This document shows positions 1-11,074 of a stretch of 64,000 bases of DNA, piece after piece. Made by a program: the position numbers and the translations under genes. The notes beneath the pieces are model-generated. The model was not told the DNA's origin, did not search any database, and saw only the letters and a program-made list of their open reading frames with translations. Location: NCBI GenBank assembly GCA_001566295.1, contig KQ964286.1:1-64000 (forward strand), written 5' to 3'. This DNA is from Microdochium bolleyi (Eukaryota > Ascomycota > Sordariomycetes > Xylariales > Microdochiaceae). Numbering within the stretch: position 1 is the stretch's first letter; every line of letters starts with the position of its first letter.

Positions 1-3000
1 AAACTCTCTTCCTAATGTTTCCTTGCTTGCTTACTTTCTTGTTTGGGGGGCCTTTCCATGATGCGAAGGAGGAGGGGCAGTTTGATCGACGGCGATGCTG
101 ACCTAGGTGGTTGTCACAGTGATCCTCCGCAAAGCGGATCGTGAGGACAAGGCAACCATCGCCGGATCCAGATTGCGGAGCAAATTTCTGCTTGGAAAGA
201 AAGAGGGGGGGGGGGGGGGGCTTTCCGGCTCTTTCCAGGGCTGTCGGCAGGCTTGATTTGACGCCACTGATATTCAACAAAACACAAACAAACGGAAAGT
301 CTCACCCGAGGTGAAACCCCAGAGGACTGGCAGCTCGGCAGAGCGCGTGAGTGCGTTCTCGGAGATTTCTTGCAATGGGTCTTTGCCAGCACCTAGAGAT
401 AGGTTCTGAGTCAATCGACCCAAACCGTTGGCGCCCCTCCCGCAACCATGAGAGTCTGTATGTGCACAAGTCTGTCTGTGTATGTATGCGTGTCTCACGG
501 CGTGAGAACCTTGTTTCTGAGACAAGATCACTTCTACTTTCTTTTTTTCGGCCCGACGAGCCTATGTGTGTCTCAAGCACAGAGATGTCTCTTGGCGGGT
601 TTAGTCTTTGGCTTGGCCAAAAGATGCTTATCGTTGGGCTTTGATTCAGATTCATAGTTTCCCCGAGTACCGAGATGACTGCAATCTTTAAGTTTCCTGA
701 AGCTGGTCACGTTGACTGGTTCGCTTTTTCTCATTCTTTGGTGGACACTCGAGGTCTGCCGAATCAACAATCGGCATCTTTGCAGGGAACAGAGATGAGA
801 CATCCAGATTTAGACGGTAGCGTGGCCTGGCTGGTTCGGGAAAATGCCAAGCATTGTGCTTGTCTGTCTCTATACCATACTTTTGCCTTTTCGTTGTTGT
901 TGCCCGCTGACAAAGTGCCGAACCTATGAGTTTAGGGAAGTTCACTTCCGCTGATGTACTTTTGTCCCGAGCCCCGGCGCGGTGCTGGATATCATGACCG
1001 GGCAGGCACACTGTCCGCGCGCAACATCGGGTGATCTGGCAATACATCCTAAGCCTCAACTCCTCGTTGTCCTCCCTTGCGTGCAAATCAACTGGCCGTT
1101 TCAGGCCAACCACGGTTCGAAATAGGTCTGGATGGTCCAGAAGAGCATGATGGCCGTGAGCAAACAACGCAAGCCCCGTAGGCAAGCATGAACTCATGCA
1201 CGATGTCGGTGTCTGTGTCTGACGGGCGTGGCAGGGGATGGCAGGCACATGGTGCACATAGTACTCGGTGATGGTGGTCATCGCAAGCCCCCACAGTCAC
1301 ATTCGCGGCCGCCGCGGTGGCCTGGGATGTGTCTTCCGAGATCCCAGCCTGGCTCATCAGTCAGGGCCACCTCTTTGCCGTCCAGGCATGCGGCTGACGG
1401 ATCCAAGAATCGTGGGCGGTTGCCACGCACACACACACACACACTCCTCGCGATTGACAGTGGTGGTGGGATGCCCATGCCATGCCATGTCCCGGGGCAG
1501 ACGGAAGGAAAGCTCCCCTTGCTTCAAGACCGATGCATGCATGCACCCCAGAAGCACCGGGGTCCTCAATCCCAGCCAGCTGCCAGCCGGCCAACCCGGC
1601 AAGCCCTGGCCGGCCCCCTGGACGAGTTGGGCGAAAGAAGAAAGGGTCGGATGCCCTTCGTGTGCCTGCCCTGCTCGCCTGAGGTGGGTGGAGATGCGTG
1701 GAATTGGCAGGCGTGCACATCATTGCCGGATCAGGGACGCGAGGTGCGCTGCGTGGAAGGTTTTCGCGCGGAGGGTGGACGTGCCTTTAAATTAATGATG
1801 CATGTAGGCAGTGGACCATGCTGCGACGGCGCGCCGTTTAATGGCTGCAACGTTGCTTTTCGGGCCCGTCATTTGCACGAGGCGAGCTCAAGCAGGGGGG
1901 TCCTCGGCATTTTGCGAGGACACAAAAGGAGAGGGTCACAGTCGATGGGGAGTACGGTAAAGCACGCTGGTTGCCTGGCACGCGTCAACCATCCCATGGC
2001 CAGACTCCAAACCCCAATCCTGCAATGGCAAAGAACAATCGTGTCCGTGTCGCGGCCACCTGAGGAAAACATGTGATGTTGGCTGGCTGGTTGGCCAGTG
2101 CATCCCATCTCGCGGTGCGTCAGAGCGTGCCAGTTCCCCACTGCGGCGGCGAGTGCGCATGGTCAGCACCCAAACCGCGTGCCGGACAGAAGAACCCTGA
2201 AGACCAACCCTGCCCGGGCCAGGGTGACGCCTGGGGGGGCTCCTACCGGCGTGGCGCCCGCCGCTCGACGCTACGGTTGGCGGGCAGTCGAATCGCGCAT
2301 GCTACTGCCTGTCCGGCTCTTGTCTGTGGCGGCTCAAACGGCTTTCTGTTGCTGTTCTCTGTCGCTGTCGTGAGGGCCAGGCGAAGGTGCCGTGATGGAA
2401 CGTCCTGGCAGGACTGCGGCAGGTCGGGCACCACGGGCGATGGCGCCCTTCGATTGGACGGGGACAGCCCCCCTCGCATCGTCATCGTCGGTGCAGTTTG
2501 CTAGGTCAACGGTCGAGGGCCCAGCTCCCTTGCATGGGCTTGCGAGGTGCAGAGCGCAATCTGCATCGGACAGGCCGTACATGTTTGCTGGGTGGCCAGC
2601 CCAGCGGTGCCGGACTGGACTTGGGCAGCTGCAGGCCAGCCGTTGATGGACGTCTTATCAGGTCCTGTTTCGTTTCGTTTCGTTTCGTCGCCGGCGCAGG
2701 TCCTCGATGGGGGCGAGGGGGAAGGAACCCCCTGTGCGTCAGGGGTGCACACATGGGACGCACTAAGGTGAGCCGGGCTCGACGCCACGGACGCTTCAGG
2801 AAACGCCCACCCCAGGACCACACGTCCCGATGCGCAATTGTGCATGACCCAGCAAACATGGACAACAGCTGCTCGGGCTGCTCGGCGGGACAGCGACCTG
2901 TTCGCAGCAGCCGCATGACGCAGGCATGGCGAAACCCGCCTGCATCTCCAGAGCAGTGGAGAAACACTTGCCAGCGTGGGACCTCGCCTCGTCGCGGGCT

Positions 3001-3353
3001 CGCCTGGGCATGCTCTGTGCAGGCTCGGGCTCGGACGCCGGGGTCCCACGCCTAGGGTCGCAGCTAGCGACTCGCGCCAGACCCCATTGAGGCGAGGCCA
3101 TATATCTGTGCTGGGCCCGTCGCTGCCCTCGACTGCCTCTGCCGCGCTCGTTCCTGCCTCGAGCAGTCTGCCGCCTGCCGTCTGCGTCCCTTCCCGAAGT
3201 CCGGATCGACACTCTTTCGCCGCCGCCGGGCCTCACTCCTTCATGTCTTGATCCACGCCCGCCCGTCGCCCAGACTCGCCGGCTCTGCATCCTCCGTGCA
3301 GAAACCCCGGCCCTCCAGGCCGTGTCTGACACCGTCCGCCCGCGTGGCACGTC
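1..3353. other. Gene-poor 3.35 kb region with microsatellites
   Basis: I see no convincing gene on either strand. Open frames here are short, mutually overlapping and rich in Cys, Pro, Arg and Gly, as expected of random GC-rich DNA. Visible simple sequence: a run of 16 G at 205-220, a CA tract at 1428-1444 and four GTTTC units at 2667-2687. The last few hundred bases probably contain the promoter and 5' UTR of the gene starting at 3354. Confidence 0.6.
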
Positions 3354-4487
3354 ATGGCGCACAGCAGCCCGCCGGCCGCCGCCGCCGCCTTCCCGCTCGA
3401 CTTCAACGCCCCGGCCCTGACCATATCCGCCATGGCCGAGCCGCCCTTTGCCAGCATCCTCGCCCCTCCGGCCGCGGCTGCTGCCTCCTCCTCGTTCGCC
3501 ATGGCCGCTGCCTCGTCTGCCATGGCCACCGCCCGGGCCGACCTTGCCGCCATCTTCGGCCTCCTCGTCATCGTCATCGCCATCCGCACCCGCCTCACGG
3601 TTGCCCGCGCTGTCCGCGCCGTCCGCCGCAAACCTGCCGCCTCCCTCTGGCTGCTCGTCCACATCGCCATCAGCTTCTTCGAGCTTGGCCGCCTCCAGTG
3701 GCGCGCGCTCTCCGGCGACCCTGTGCGTGCGACGTCCCTGGACCTCGCCCTTGGCCTCGTCCACTGCCTCTCCTCTTACCACGTTCTCATCTGCCGCGCC
3801 CGCGCCGGCTACCGCGACCTCATCCCGCTCGGCCTGCGCCTGCAGCCCTTCCTCTTCCGCCTCAGCGCCACTTTCCTCGCCTTCGCCGGCGGCTCGCCGC
3901 ACCTCCACCGCGCCAACGTCCGCCTGGGATTCGACGCCTTCGTCTACGCCCGCCTGCTCATCTTCTCGTGCACCAAGCTCTCCCCCGTCGCAGGGATCGG
4001 CATGCCAGGCCCCCGCACCCTGCACACCTTCGCCGCGGGGCTCGGCGGCTTCATTGCCACGTGGGACTCGGGCTTCCAGTACGCGACGCTCGCGTATGTC
4101 GTGCTGTCGATCGTGTCGATGGCGGTTGATGGGAGGACCGCGAAGATCCTCGAGAGTCTGAGGTATGTCTTGTCGATGCCATGTCATGTGGCCGTATTCC
4201 CTCTCTTGCTCGCGAGCATGACTGACCTTCCTCGCAGCCAAACACAAGAACCGGCGGAGCAGGATGCCCCATCTTTGCAAGCAGCAGCAGCAGCGGGGGC
4301 CTCCACGAGCAGGAAAGCAACCGCCCTCCCCGCGAAAGTAATACGCAGATACATCGCCCGAGGCCCCAAGGGACCGCCGCCGGCGTCCGCAGACCCCAGG
4401 GCCGCAGCAGCGCGGCAGGCTAAGATCCCCGCGATCGTGGCGTTCAGAACGTCACCGCCGTCAGCACGGTTGCCCAAGGTCTCATAA
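3354..4487 (+). CDS. Hypothetical multispanning membrane protein
   Basis: I do not recognise the family. The N-terminus is Ala/Pro/Ser-rich. It is followed by several hydrophobic segments, for example around residues 62-75 (AIFGLLVIVIAI), about 100-110 and about 235-260 (ATLAYVVLSIVSMAV), separated by Arg-rich loops, so an integral membrane protein is likely. The C-terminal 90 residues are Ala/Pro/Arg-rich and probably disordered. A good intron lies at 4163-4237 (GTATGT donor, CTGAC branch site, CTCGCAG acceptor). It is exactly 75 nt and contains no stop, so spliced (352 aa) and retained (377 aa) forms are both open. The ATG at 3354 is the first in the frame; ATG 3432 is an alternative. A 494-codon frame on the opposite strand is a compositional shadow. 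Confidence 0.6.
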   Translation: MAHSSPPAAAAAFPLDFNAPALTISAMAEPPFASILAPPAAAAASSSFAMAAASSAMATARADLAAIFGLLVIVIAIRTRLTVARAVRAVRRKPAASLWLLVHIAISFFELGRLQWRALSGDPVRATSLDLALGLVHCLSSYHVLICRARAGYRDLIPLGLRLQPFLFRLSATFLAFAGGSPHLHRANVRLGFDAFVYARLLIFSCTKLSPVAGIGMPGPRTLHTFAAGLGGFIATWDSGFQYATLAYVVLSIVSMAVDGRTAKILESLRYVLSMPCHVAVFPLLLASMTDLPRSQTQEPAEQDAPSLQAAAAAGASTSRKATALPAKVIRRYIARGPKGPPPASADPRAAAARQAKIPAIVAFRTSPPSARLPKVS

Positions 4488-6488
4488 GCACCAATTAACC
4501 CTTTCCTTGTACTCTGTTTGATGTCCCTCTCATTGCCATCATGTCATCAGTCGATTAGATTGCTCTTGGCGTCCAGGGAGTGTTTCCTGCAGGATTATGA
4601 CTGGACTTTTCGTCTTTTAAAAGTATGTGATACCCGTGCGCTGCAAATTAAGAATGAAGATTCATTTATTCCACTCATCCATATGACCCTCTACATAATT
4701 ATGAGCCTGTGATGGTGAGCAGCTGTCGTCCGCTGCAGGAGGCCCTCCATATTTGATAAAAGCAGGCCGATAACAATACCCCCTTCTCTCCTCCTGTCCG
4801 TCGGGTATATACGCACAAGGGCCTCTAGGTCTACACAAAATTTATCTGCGCACCCCAGACTCAGCCACCTCTATTCACAATTCAGCATCCTGACGCAGAG
4901 CAGCAGCAGCAAGTACTTTATATCAAACCGCGTGCCCCTGCCTCACCATCACATCACCGCGGTCTCACCGTGGCGTCATCCGTTGCATATATATGTACAG
5001 AAGACCTATAAGGAGAAGAGACGCAGGGGGTGGGGGACAGGGGATGTCGTCAAGCTTTGGGGTGACACAGAACATCCCTTTGGTGAGAGGTAACTCCCAC
5101 GGCCGCTGGCCCGGTGTGACACAGTATCTCAGCTAAAACAGTGGTCGGGCCGAGCCGGGCCGGGAGCTTTGCACGACACAAATCAGACCAACAGTGCGAG
5201 GTACCCGAGACCTGACTAACATCGAAGTTGTTGTCGTCAGGTGAGAGAGAGGGGCGGCCAGCTGGCCCTTGCCCCGCGCCTGGTGTAACAACATCAACGA
5301 CGCGGGTGGTTGGGTGAGGGCAACTCTCGCAGACGACCTGGAATGGATTTGGGGATTAGGGGTGGGAAAGAGTTGTGCAATTTAATCCTCCCTATTTGGC
5401 GAGCGTATTTCTCGAGTTCTCCTCCCACCCCTTCCCGAGGAAAGTCTTCACCTAGAGACACTGGCATCTCTCGTGCAGCGGCCGGGGAGGGACTGTGCGA
5501 GTCTAGATGCTATGCCAAAAGAAAGAGGGATTCAGCAACGAAGGCCCTAGGGATCAATTCAATCTGTAGACTCAACAGAGAGAGCGAGAAAGAGCCGATG
5601 ATGATGATGCGGTAAAGAGAACTGAGATAGCACTTCTGCTACAACCATGTCACAACGGAGGTTACCTTGAATCTCTTCATATTTTAGTGCCAGAAACACG
5701 GAATCAGATCACTGGACTAGAACAATGGCCGCGTCTGCATCCGGCCAGAGAGCATGCTCAAAGGCTTACAGCGCTAGATGTGATGTACTTATCCCTGTCC
5801 CGTCCTTGGTTCATGTTCAAACTTGAGTAGACCGTCTACACATGGTGCTTGGAGTTTGGCCATCGGAGCCTTACTCTGTTCCCTACGCGAAAGCCTCACC
5901 TTCCGGTGCGTGGTTTCGAGTGGGCAAGAGCGACTGACCTGGCCCCTTGCATACAGGCACTTCCTATGGGCACCTGGTGTTGTAGATTCCTCCCTCAGTC
6001 CTCCAATATTTATATCGCTGGAATGCAGCCTCTTTGCCCCCCCTCTTGCATATCTTCTCTGCACAACGGACAGCATATGCACCAACATGCCGTTCGCTGA
6101 GCTGCACGAGCCCGATCTCGGGAAAGCTTCGATACTTCCTCCCCGTCAGCCCTAGGACTCTAGGTCTCATCTCAATCACTAACCGCAGCCATGTCATCAA
6201 CCTCACATATGTCATTTCCGCACCCGTCCGGAGTGCTCACATGTACCCGCGCTGGGTGGATTCACTGGCTGTCAGGAGCATGCAGGTCGCCGAGCATGCA
6301 TCGGCAGGGCTGAATCAGCTTCTTTTCCCCCCACCGCCTGTGTCACCAGCTCGACAGTCAGATCTGACACAAAAGGCAGTCCGCAGCCCATCTGAGGTCA
6401 ATCCCGGCAAAATTCTCCGTGCAACACCTTGCAACCCCTCACGCACAGTAGCGACCGTCGAAATCACAAACCAGACACCCGCGGAACG
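4488..6488. other. Intergenic region
   Basis: No supportable gene. It is more AT-rich than its surroundings at 4540-4720, consistent with a 3' flank. The stretch before 6489 is presumably the promoter of the oxidoreductase. Short open frames here (for example 5310-5615) have no recognisable protein character. Confidence 0.5.
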
Positions 6489-8238
6489 ATGGCGTCCCTC
6501 CGCGCGCCACAGCCTGCGCACTTACGGACGTGGCTCCTCGCCATCCTCTCTGTCACACACCGCCTCGTGGCGGCGACAGCGCCACAGCAGTCGTCGCTGG
6601 TCCTGTCAGCCGAGCAAGAGATCAAGACACATCTAGCGCCGCTACTGTCGGATGGCGCGGCGCTCAGCTTCCCGCCGGATCCGTCGTGGGATGCTCTAAC
6701 AGCGCGTGTCTCGGCGCCCAGGATTGCGCCGCAGTTCTTCGCCGTCGTGGAGGTGGCCACTGAGGCGGATGTTGAGCAGACGGTACATCAAGCCGCATTC
6801 TCATCACAGGAAGGATCTTGTGCGAACCCAAGAGGTTGCTAACGTGCGCTGTAGGTAAAATTCGCGAATAAGTACTGCCATCCGTTTCTTGCGGTCTCTG
6901 GCTCGCACGGCTTCCCAACGGGCATGGGAAAGATGAAGCGCGGGATCCAGATCAACTTGCGCCGGTTGAACTCGATCGAGGTCTACAACGATGGAAAATC
7001 GGCCACAGCGGGCGGCGGAATCCTCCAGTACGAAGCGACGAGGGACTTGTTCGCTGAGGGAAAGATGGCAGGTAGGAAATCCTTGCGAGATGCCGATGAT
7101 GCGAGTCGGCAATCCTGTCCAAGGGACCATGGCTAACGCATCAGGCAACCCCTAGCGACGGGCCTCTGCGCATGCGTCTCCGTCGCTGGCCCCCTCCTAG
7201 GCGGCGGCCACAGCATGCTGCAGGCCCGCCACGGCTTCAGCGCGGACAACCTCGTCTCGGCGCGGGTCACCCTTGCCGATGGGACCTCCGTGACGGCTTC
7301 TAGTGAGGAGAACGCCGAGCTCTTCTGGGGCCTCAAGGGCGCGGGCCACAACCTCGGCATCATGACGAGCTTTGACGTGAAGGTTTACGATGCGGACGAG
7401 CTGTGGGCCATGGACGTCCTGAGCTTTACGCAGGATAAGCTCGAGGAGGTACTTACCGTGTTCAATAAGCTCGAGTACGAGATTCAGAATCCGGGATTGC
7501 TGGTGGCCGGTGGTGCGATTGCGTGGAATCCCGAACTGGACAAGGAACATGTGAGTCACCCTCGAGTCCTTTTCGCTTTAACAAGACTGACAATGACCCG
7601 AATAGCCTGTCATCAACATCCAGCTCTTCAGCGCCGGCACCGCCACCTCGATCGACACCTACATTGCGGCCCTCAAGGCGATCGGCCCGGCCTTTACGTT
7701 GACCGTCCCAGACGTGCCCTACGGCGAGATCTACACGATCGGAGGCTTAGGCATCGACGGCCCCTTGTGCCGCAAGAACGTCAACTTGCTCGCCCTTGCC
7801 AACTCAGTCTCCCGCTGGGACCCCGCGGGGATGCGGGCCGGATTCACTGAATTCACAAAACTCACCAGGAACCCGACTTTCAACGCGTCGATATGGCTGC
7901 TTGAGTCGTACGGCCGCAGGGGCGTCCAGCAGATCCCCGTCGAGTCGGCGGCTGTCCCGGCCGAGGAGCGCGAGAGACATATCCTGCACTCGCCGATTCT
8001 GTGGTGGGATGGTGCGGACGCAGCGGATAGGAAGGAGGTCGAGGCGTGGGCCGAGCGGTACCAGAAGGCGGTGGCGTCGCCAAATGAGGAGCCGCATTTT
8101 TACGTGAATTATGCCAGGGGTGGTGAGGCTGTGCCGCTTGTCTACGGGACGGACGGGTCAAGGCTAGAGAGGTTGAGGAGGCTGAAGAGGGAGTGGGATC
8201 CGGACAACCGGTTTGGCTTCTACAACCCGATTCGGTGA
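6489..8238 (+). CDS. Secreted FAD-linked oxidoreductase, berberine-bridge (BBE) type
   Basis: Four exons: 6489-6782, 6855-7071, 7156-7550 and 7606-8238, giving 512 aa. Phases join cleanly, and the CCTAG acceptor at 7155 is forced because the upstream CAG leads to a stop. The protein has a hydrophobic signal-like leader (WLLAILS), a PCMH FAD-binding domain, and a C-terminus ending DPDNRFGFYNPI, the usual BBE tail. His116 in AVSGSHG is the expected 8-alpha-histidyl FAD site. Cys175 in ATGLCACV, before a GGGHS loop, sits where BBE enzymes carry the second (cysteinyl) FAD bond, so bicovalent FAD is plausible. The family oxidises alcohols, amines or carbohydrates using O2, usually outside the cell or in secretory compartments. 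Here it lies upstream of a ceramide synthase and a terpene synthase on the same strand, so tailoring of a metabolite is possible. The substrate cannot be read from the sequence. Confidence 0.9.
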
Positions 8239-8632
8239 GGGATTTCTCTCCGGGGATTGAAACAGCAGGACGGGGTGGGCCGTGTCGTGAGGGTCTCGAC
8301 TCGGGGATCTCGTATGGCAACAGTGACTTGCGTGTTGCTTGGGGTCTATGCGATGTAGTCAATTGTTCATCGGTGGGAATGGGTTCATCCTATCAGGCAC
8401 ACGGCCCAGGAGCGTGTGCGAAGTGCGGGACCGGCCCCGCGGAAGCCGGTCAGCTCATGGCCGCGGAACCCGCTCTCGGACTTAGGGTGAGCATCCGGTA
8501 TAGTCTTGGTCGTTTATCTCCAGCCGTAAACATGAAAGCAGCTTTGTTTTCTGAGGTGGGTGTCACTTAAAGTTTGTAGTTGCCTTCCCTCAGACTGAGG
8601 TGTGGTCCCTAATACCAGCCACGGCTCTCACA

Positions 8633-9946
8633 ATGGAGACAACGATGTCAGACCTCGACGCAATACGACTTGGGATTCAACCGCGGAAGACTGCGAGGGA
8701 CAGCTCATCGAGAGTCACGTTCGCTCCCGACAACACGAGAAACCATGTCCAGAAGAGCCGCGAACGCCGATCTCGAGACAAGACGGGACCCTCTGGTGGC
8801 GGATGCCTGAAGTTTATTCAGAGCCGCAGCTGGATACAGCCACTGGTGCTCGTCCTCGTCTGTCTTGCCGCGTATCGCGTCGACCCTGGCGAGCACAACC
8901 CGTTTCACAGATACATATTCATATCATACCAGATCACCGACACCACGCACGGCACGACGACCTACGGCAAGGGCCCGCGGGACCTCACCTTCGTCGCCTT
9001 CTACACGCTCGTCCTGACCTTCACTCGCGAGTTCACGATGCAGGAGCTCCTCCGCCCGCTCGCCCGCGCCGCGGGCCTCTCCTCCCGTAAACGCCACGCA
9101 AGCCGGCAGGCACGGTTCATGGAGCAGATGTACACGGCCGTCTACTTCTCCGTCATGGGGCCTGTCGGCCTGTACGTGATGCGCCACTACTCCGCCGCCG
9201 CCGCCGCTGCTGCTCCGGGGAAGTGGTACTTTGACACGCACGCCATGTACGCGGGCTACCCGCACACGACGCACGACGGGCCCTTCAAGGCGTACTACCT
9301 CGTGCAGGCGGCGTACTGGGCGCAACAGGCCGTCGTGCTGGTCTTGGGGCTCGAGCGGCCGCGCAAGGACTTCCGCGAGCTCGTGGCGCACCACATCGTC
9401 ACGCTCGCGCTCATCGGGCTGAGCTGGCGGTTCCACTTTGGGTTCCTGGGCATCGCAGTGTATGTCACGCATGATATCAGCGATTTGGCCCTGGCGGTGA
9501 GTACACACACTTTTCTCTCATCATCCGCAGAGCTGTTTCTCGCCGTGTCACAGCTCACTAACTCTTGTTGTCGATAATATCAGATCACAAAATCGCTGCA
9601 GTACATCAACAGCGCCCTTGCGGTCCCTTCCTTTGCCGTCTTCATCGGCGTCTGGGTGTACACGCGGCACTACCTCAACTGCCGCATCCTCTGGTCCCTG
9701 CTGAACGAATTCCGCACCGTCGGGCCGTACGAGCTCGACTGGGACGCGCAGCAGTACAAGTGCCCGCTGTCCAACGCCGTCACGCTCGTCCTGCTCTCGG
9801 CGCTGCAGGCGCTCAACGTCTTCTGGCTCGCGTGCATCGTGCGCAGCGCGTACCGCATCGTCGTGCACAAGGTCGCTACGGACGATCGATCGGAGGGCGA
9901 GGACGAGGGTGTTGTGGAGGATGGGGAGGGGAAAAAGGTCATGTGA
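8633..9946 (+). CDS. Ceramide synthase, LAG1/LAC1 type (TLC domain)
   Basis: Two exons, 8633-9496 and 9584-9946, separated by an 87-nt intron, encode 408 aa. The family condenses a fatty acyl-CoA with a sphingoid base to make (dihydro)ceramide in the ER membrane. The Lag1 motif is plain: the His pair at 253-254 (HHIVTLAL), then VTHDISDLAL at about 278-287 with conserved Asp residues, followed by the TLC tail ITKSLQYIN. Several hydrophobic helices precede it, and an acidic tail (EGEDEGVVEDGEG) ends the protein, as in fungal homologues. ATG 8633 has a good context; ATG 8648 is an alternative. It begins only 394 bp after the BBE gene and is followed by a terpene synthase. It may be the housekeeping enzyme or an extra copy inside a metabolite cluster; the window cannot tell these apart. 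Confidence 0.92.
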
Positions 9947-11074
9947 CGTCTTTGGTTTGGACTCAAACAGTAATAGTAATCAAACAATAACGGTGACAGT
10001 AATGGCAATAGAACAGCAATGGCGGATGATAAAAATTAGGAGTATGTCAGGGGCGACTTTTGGAGAATAGCATTAGCCAAATCAGAGGAAGCGACCGTGT
10101 TAGTGGGTGGCAGAAGGCCATACTAATGGTATCCGAATCGCACAAGATTCGTCATGGCTGAAACTCGCATACGATAAAGAACAAACGAGACCTGGCGGAA
10201 CTCTATCACCACGTCTATGTGGTGGCATGTCAATTTGCAGGAAGCATTGCAGCGATAAAGCCCTCCTTTGTTGCTTGATTCCCATCACCGGCTTGCTTGC
10301 AGACCTCGGAGTTCCTGCAGGACAACTCCACGACCATCAGCATGCGGTGGACCAACATCCTGCGCTCGACGGAATATTCCGCTTGCCGCATATATCTGTA
10401 GCTGTTGGCTGGTGTCCTGCATGGTCATGGACGCAGCCAAGCTGCTGGGTCCTGACTCCAGCACCCTGCAGGCAGGCGGCACAGCCTGCAGCCTGGCATT
10501 GTATGTGGGGGGGATGTGGTGAGGAGAAGGAAAGGTTCCTCTGTTCCTGGCCCAGCAGCACCCCTTCACCTATCGCTTACATGGGTTGGGGTTGCAAGCT
10601 CCATCGTGCCGTCAAAGTGTTGCAGCGACTGTAGTTGTTCGATTGTGCCTAATTACTCTCTGTGTCTGCCGTATTTCAGCTGCACAAAGGCCGTTAGGTG
10701 ACTCGGGACCGAGATCGTATGCAGGATCGAACTCTTTTTTCCACGATGGGTCCCGCAGGACCCTTGTTCTCGGATGTCATACGCAGCGGAGCCCGTCGTT
10801 GCATTTGTTGGTTGGCAACCTGGCAGGAACACCAACTAGCGTCGTCTCTTGCCTGGTTCATGCTCCTTGCCGGATGCACGATCCTTGCTCCGGCGTTCTT
10901 GAGGATGACACGTCGTGGTGCTGATTAGAGAAACCTGGCCTACTCCCACGGGCTTGTTGCCGAAGCAGCATGAGTGTTGAGCGATTTGAACCGTACCATG
11001 CGCTGACAGCCTGGGGACACCAAAAACAAACAATAGCACACTTGACTTTCACCAAGACCACTGAGGAACCCGAC
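9947..11074. other. Intergenic region
   Basis: No supportable gene. It holds the 3' flank of the ceramide synthase gene and the promoter of the terpene synthase. The open frame at 10107-10634 has no protein-like composition. Confidence 0.5.

Noticed and set aside
1228..2076. Plus-strand open frame of 282 codons
   Set aside because: Overlapped by equally long frames in other phases, with His/Pro/Gly/Cys-rich random composition and no domain or splice context.
3248..4129. Plus-strand Pro/Arg-rich frame of 293 codons
   Set aside because: Alternative frame of the membrane-protein gene with low-complexity PRRR composition.
2796..4280. Minus-strand open frame of 494 codons
   Set aside because: Glu/Gly/Arg-rich composition and full overlap with the plus-strand membrane protein, whose hydrophobic segments and intron are more convincing; it is the antisense shadow of GC-rich codons.
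8924..9508. Minus-strand frame of 194 codons opposite the ceramide synthase
   Set aside because: Arg/Val/His-rich antisense shadow of a well-supported TLC-domain gene.
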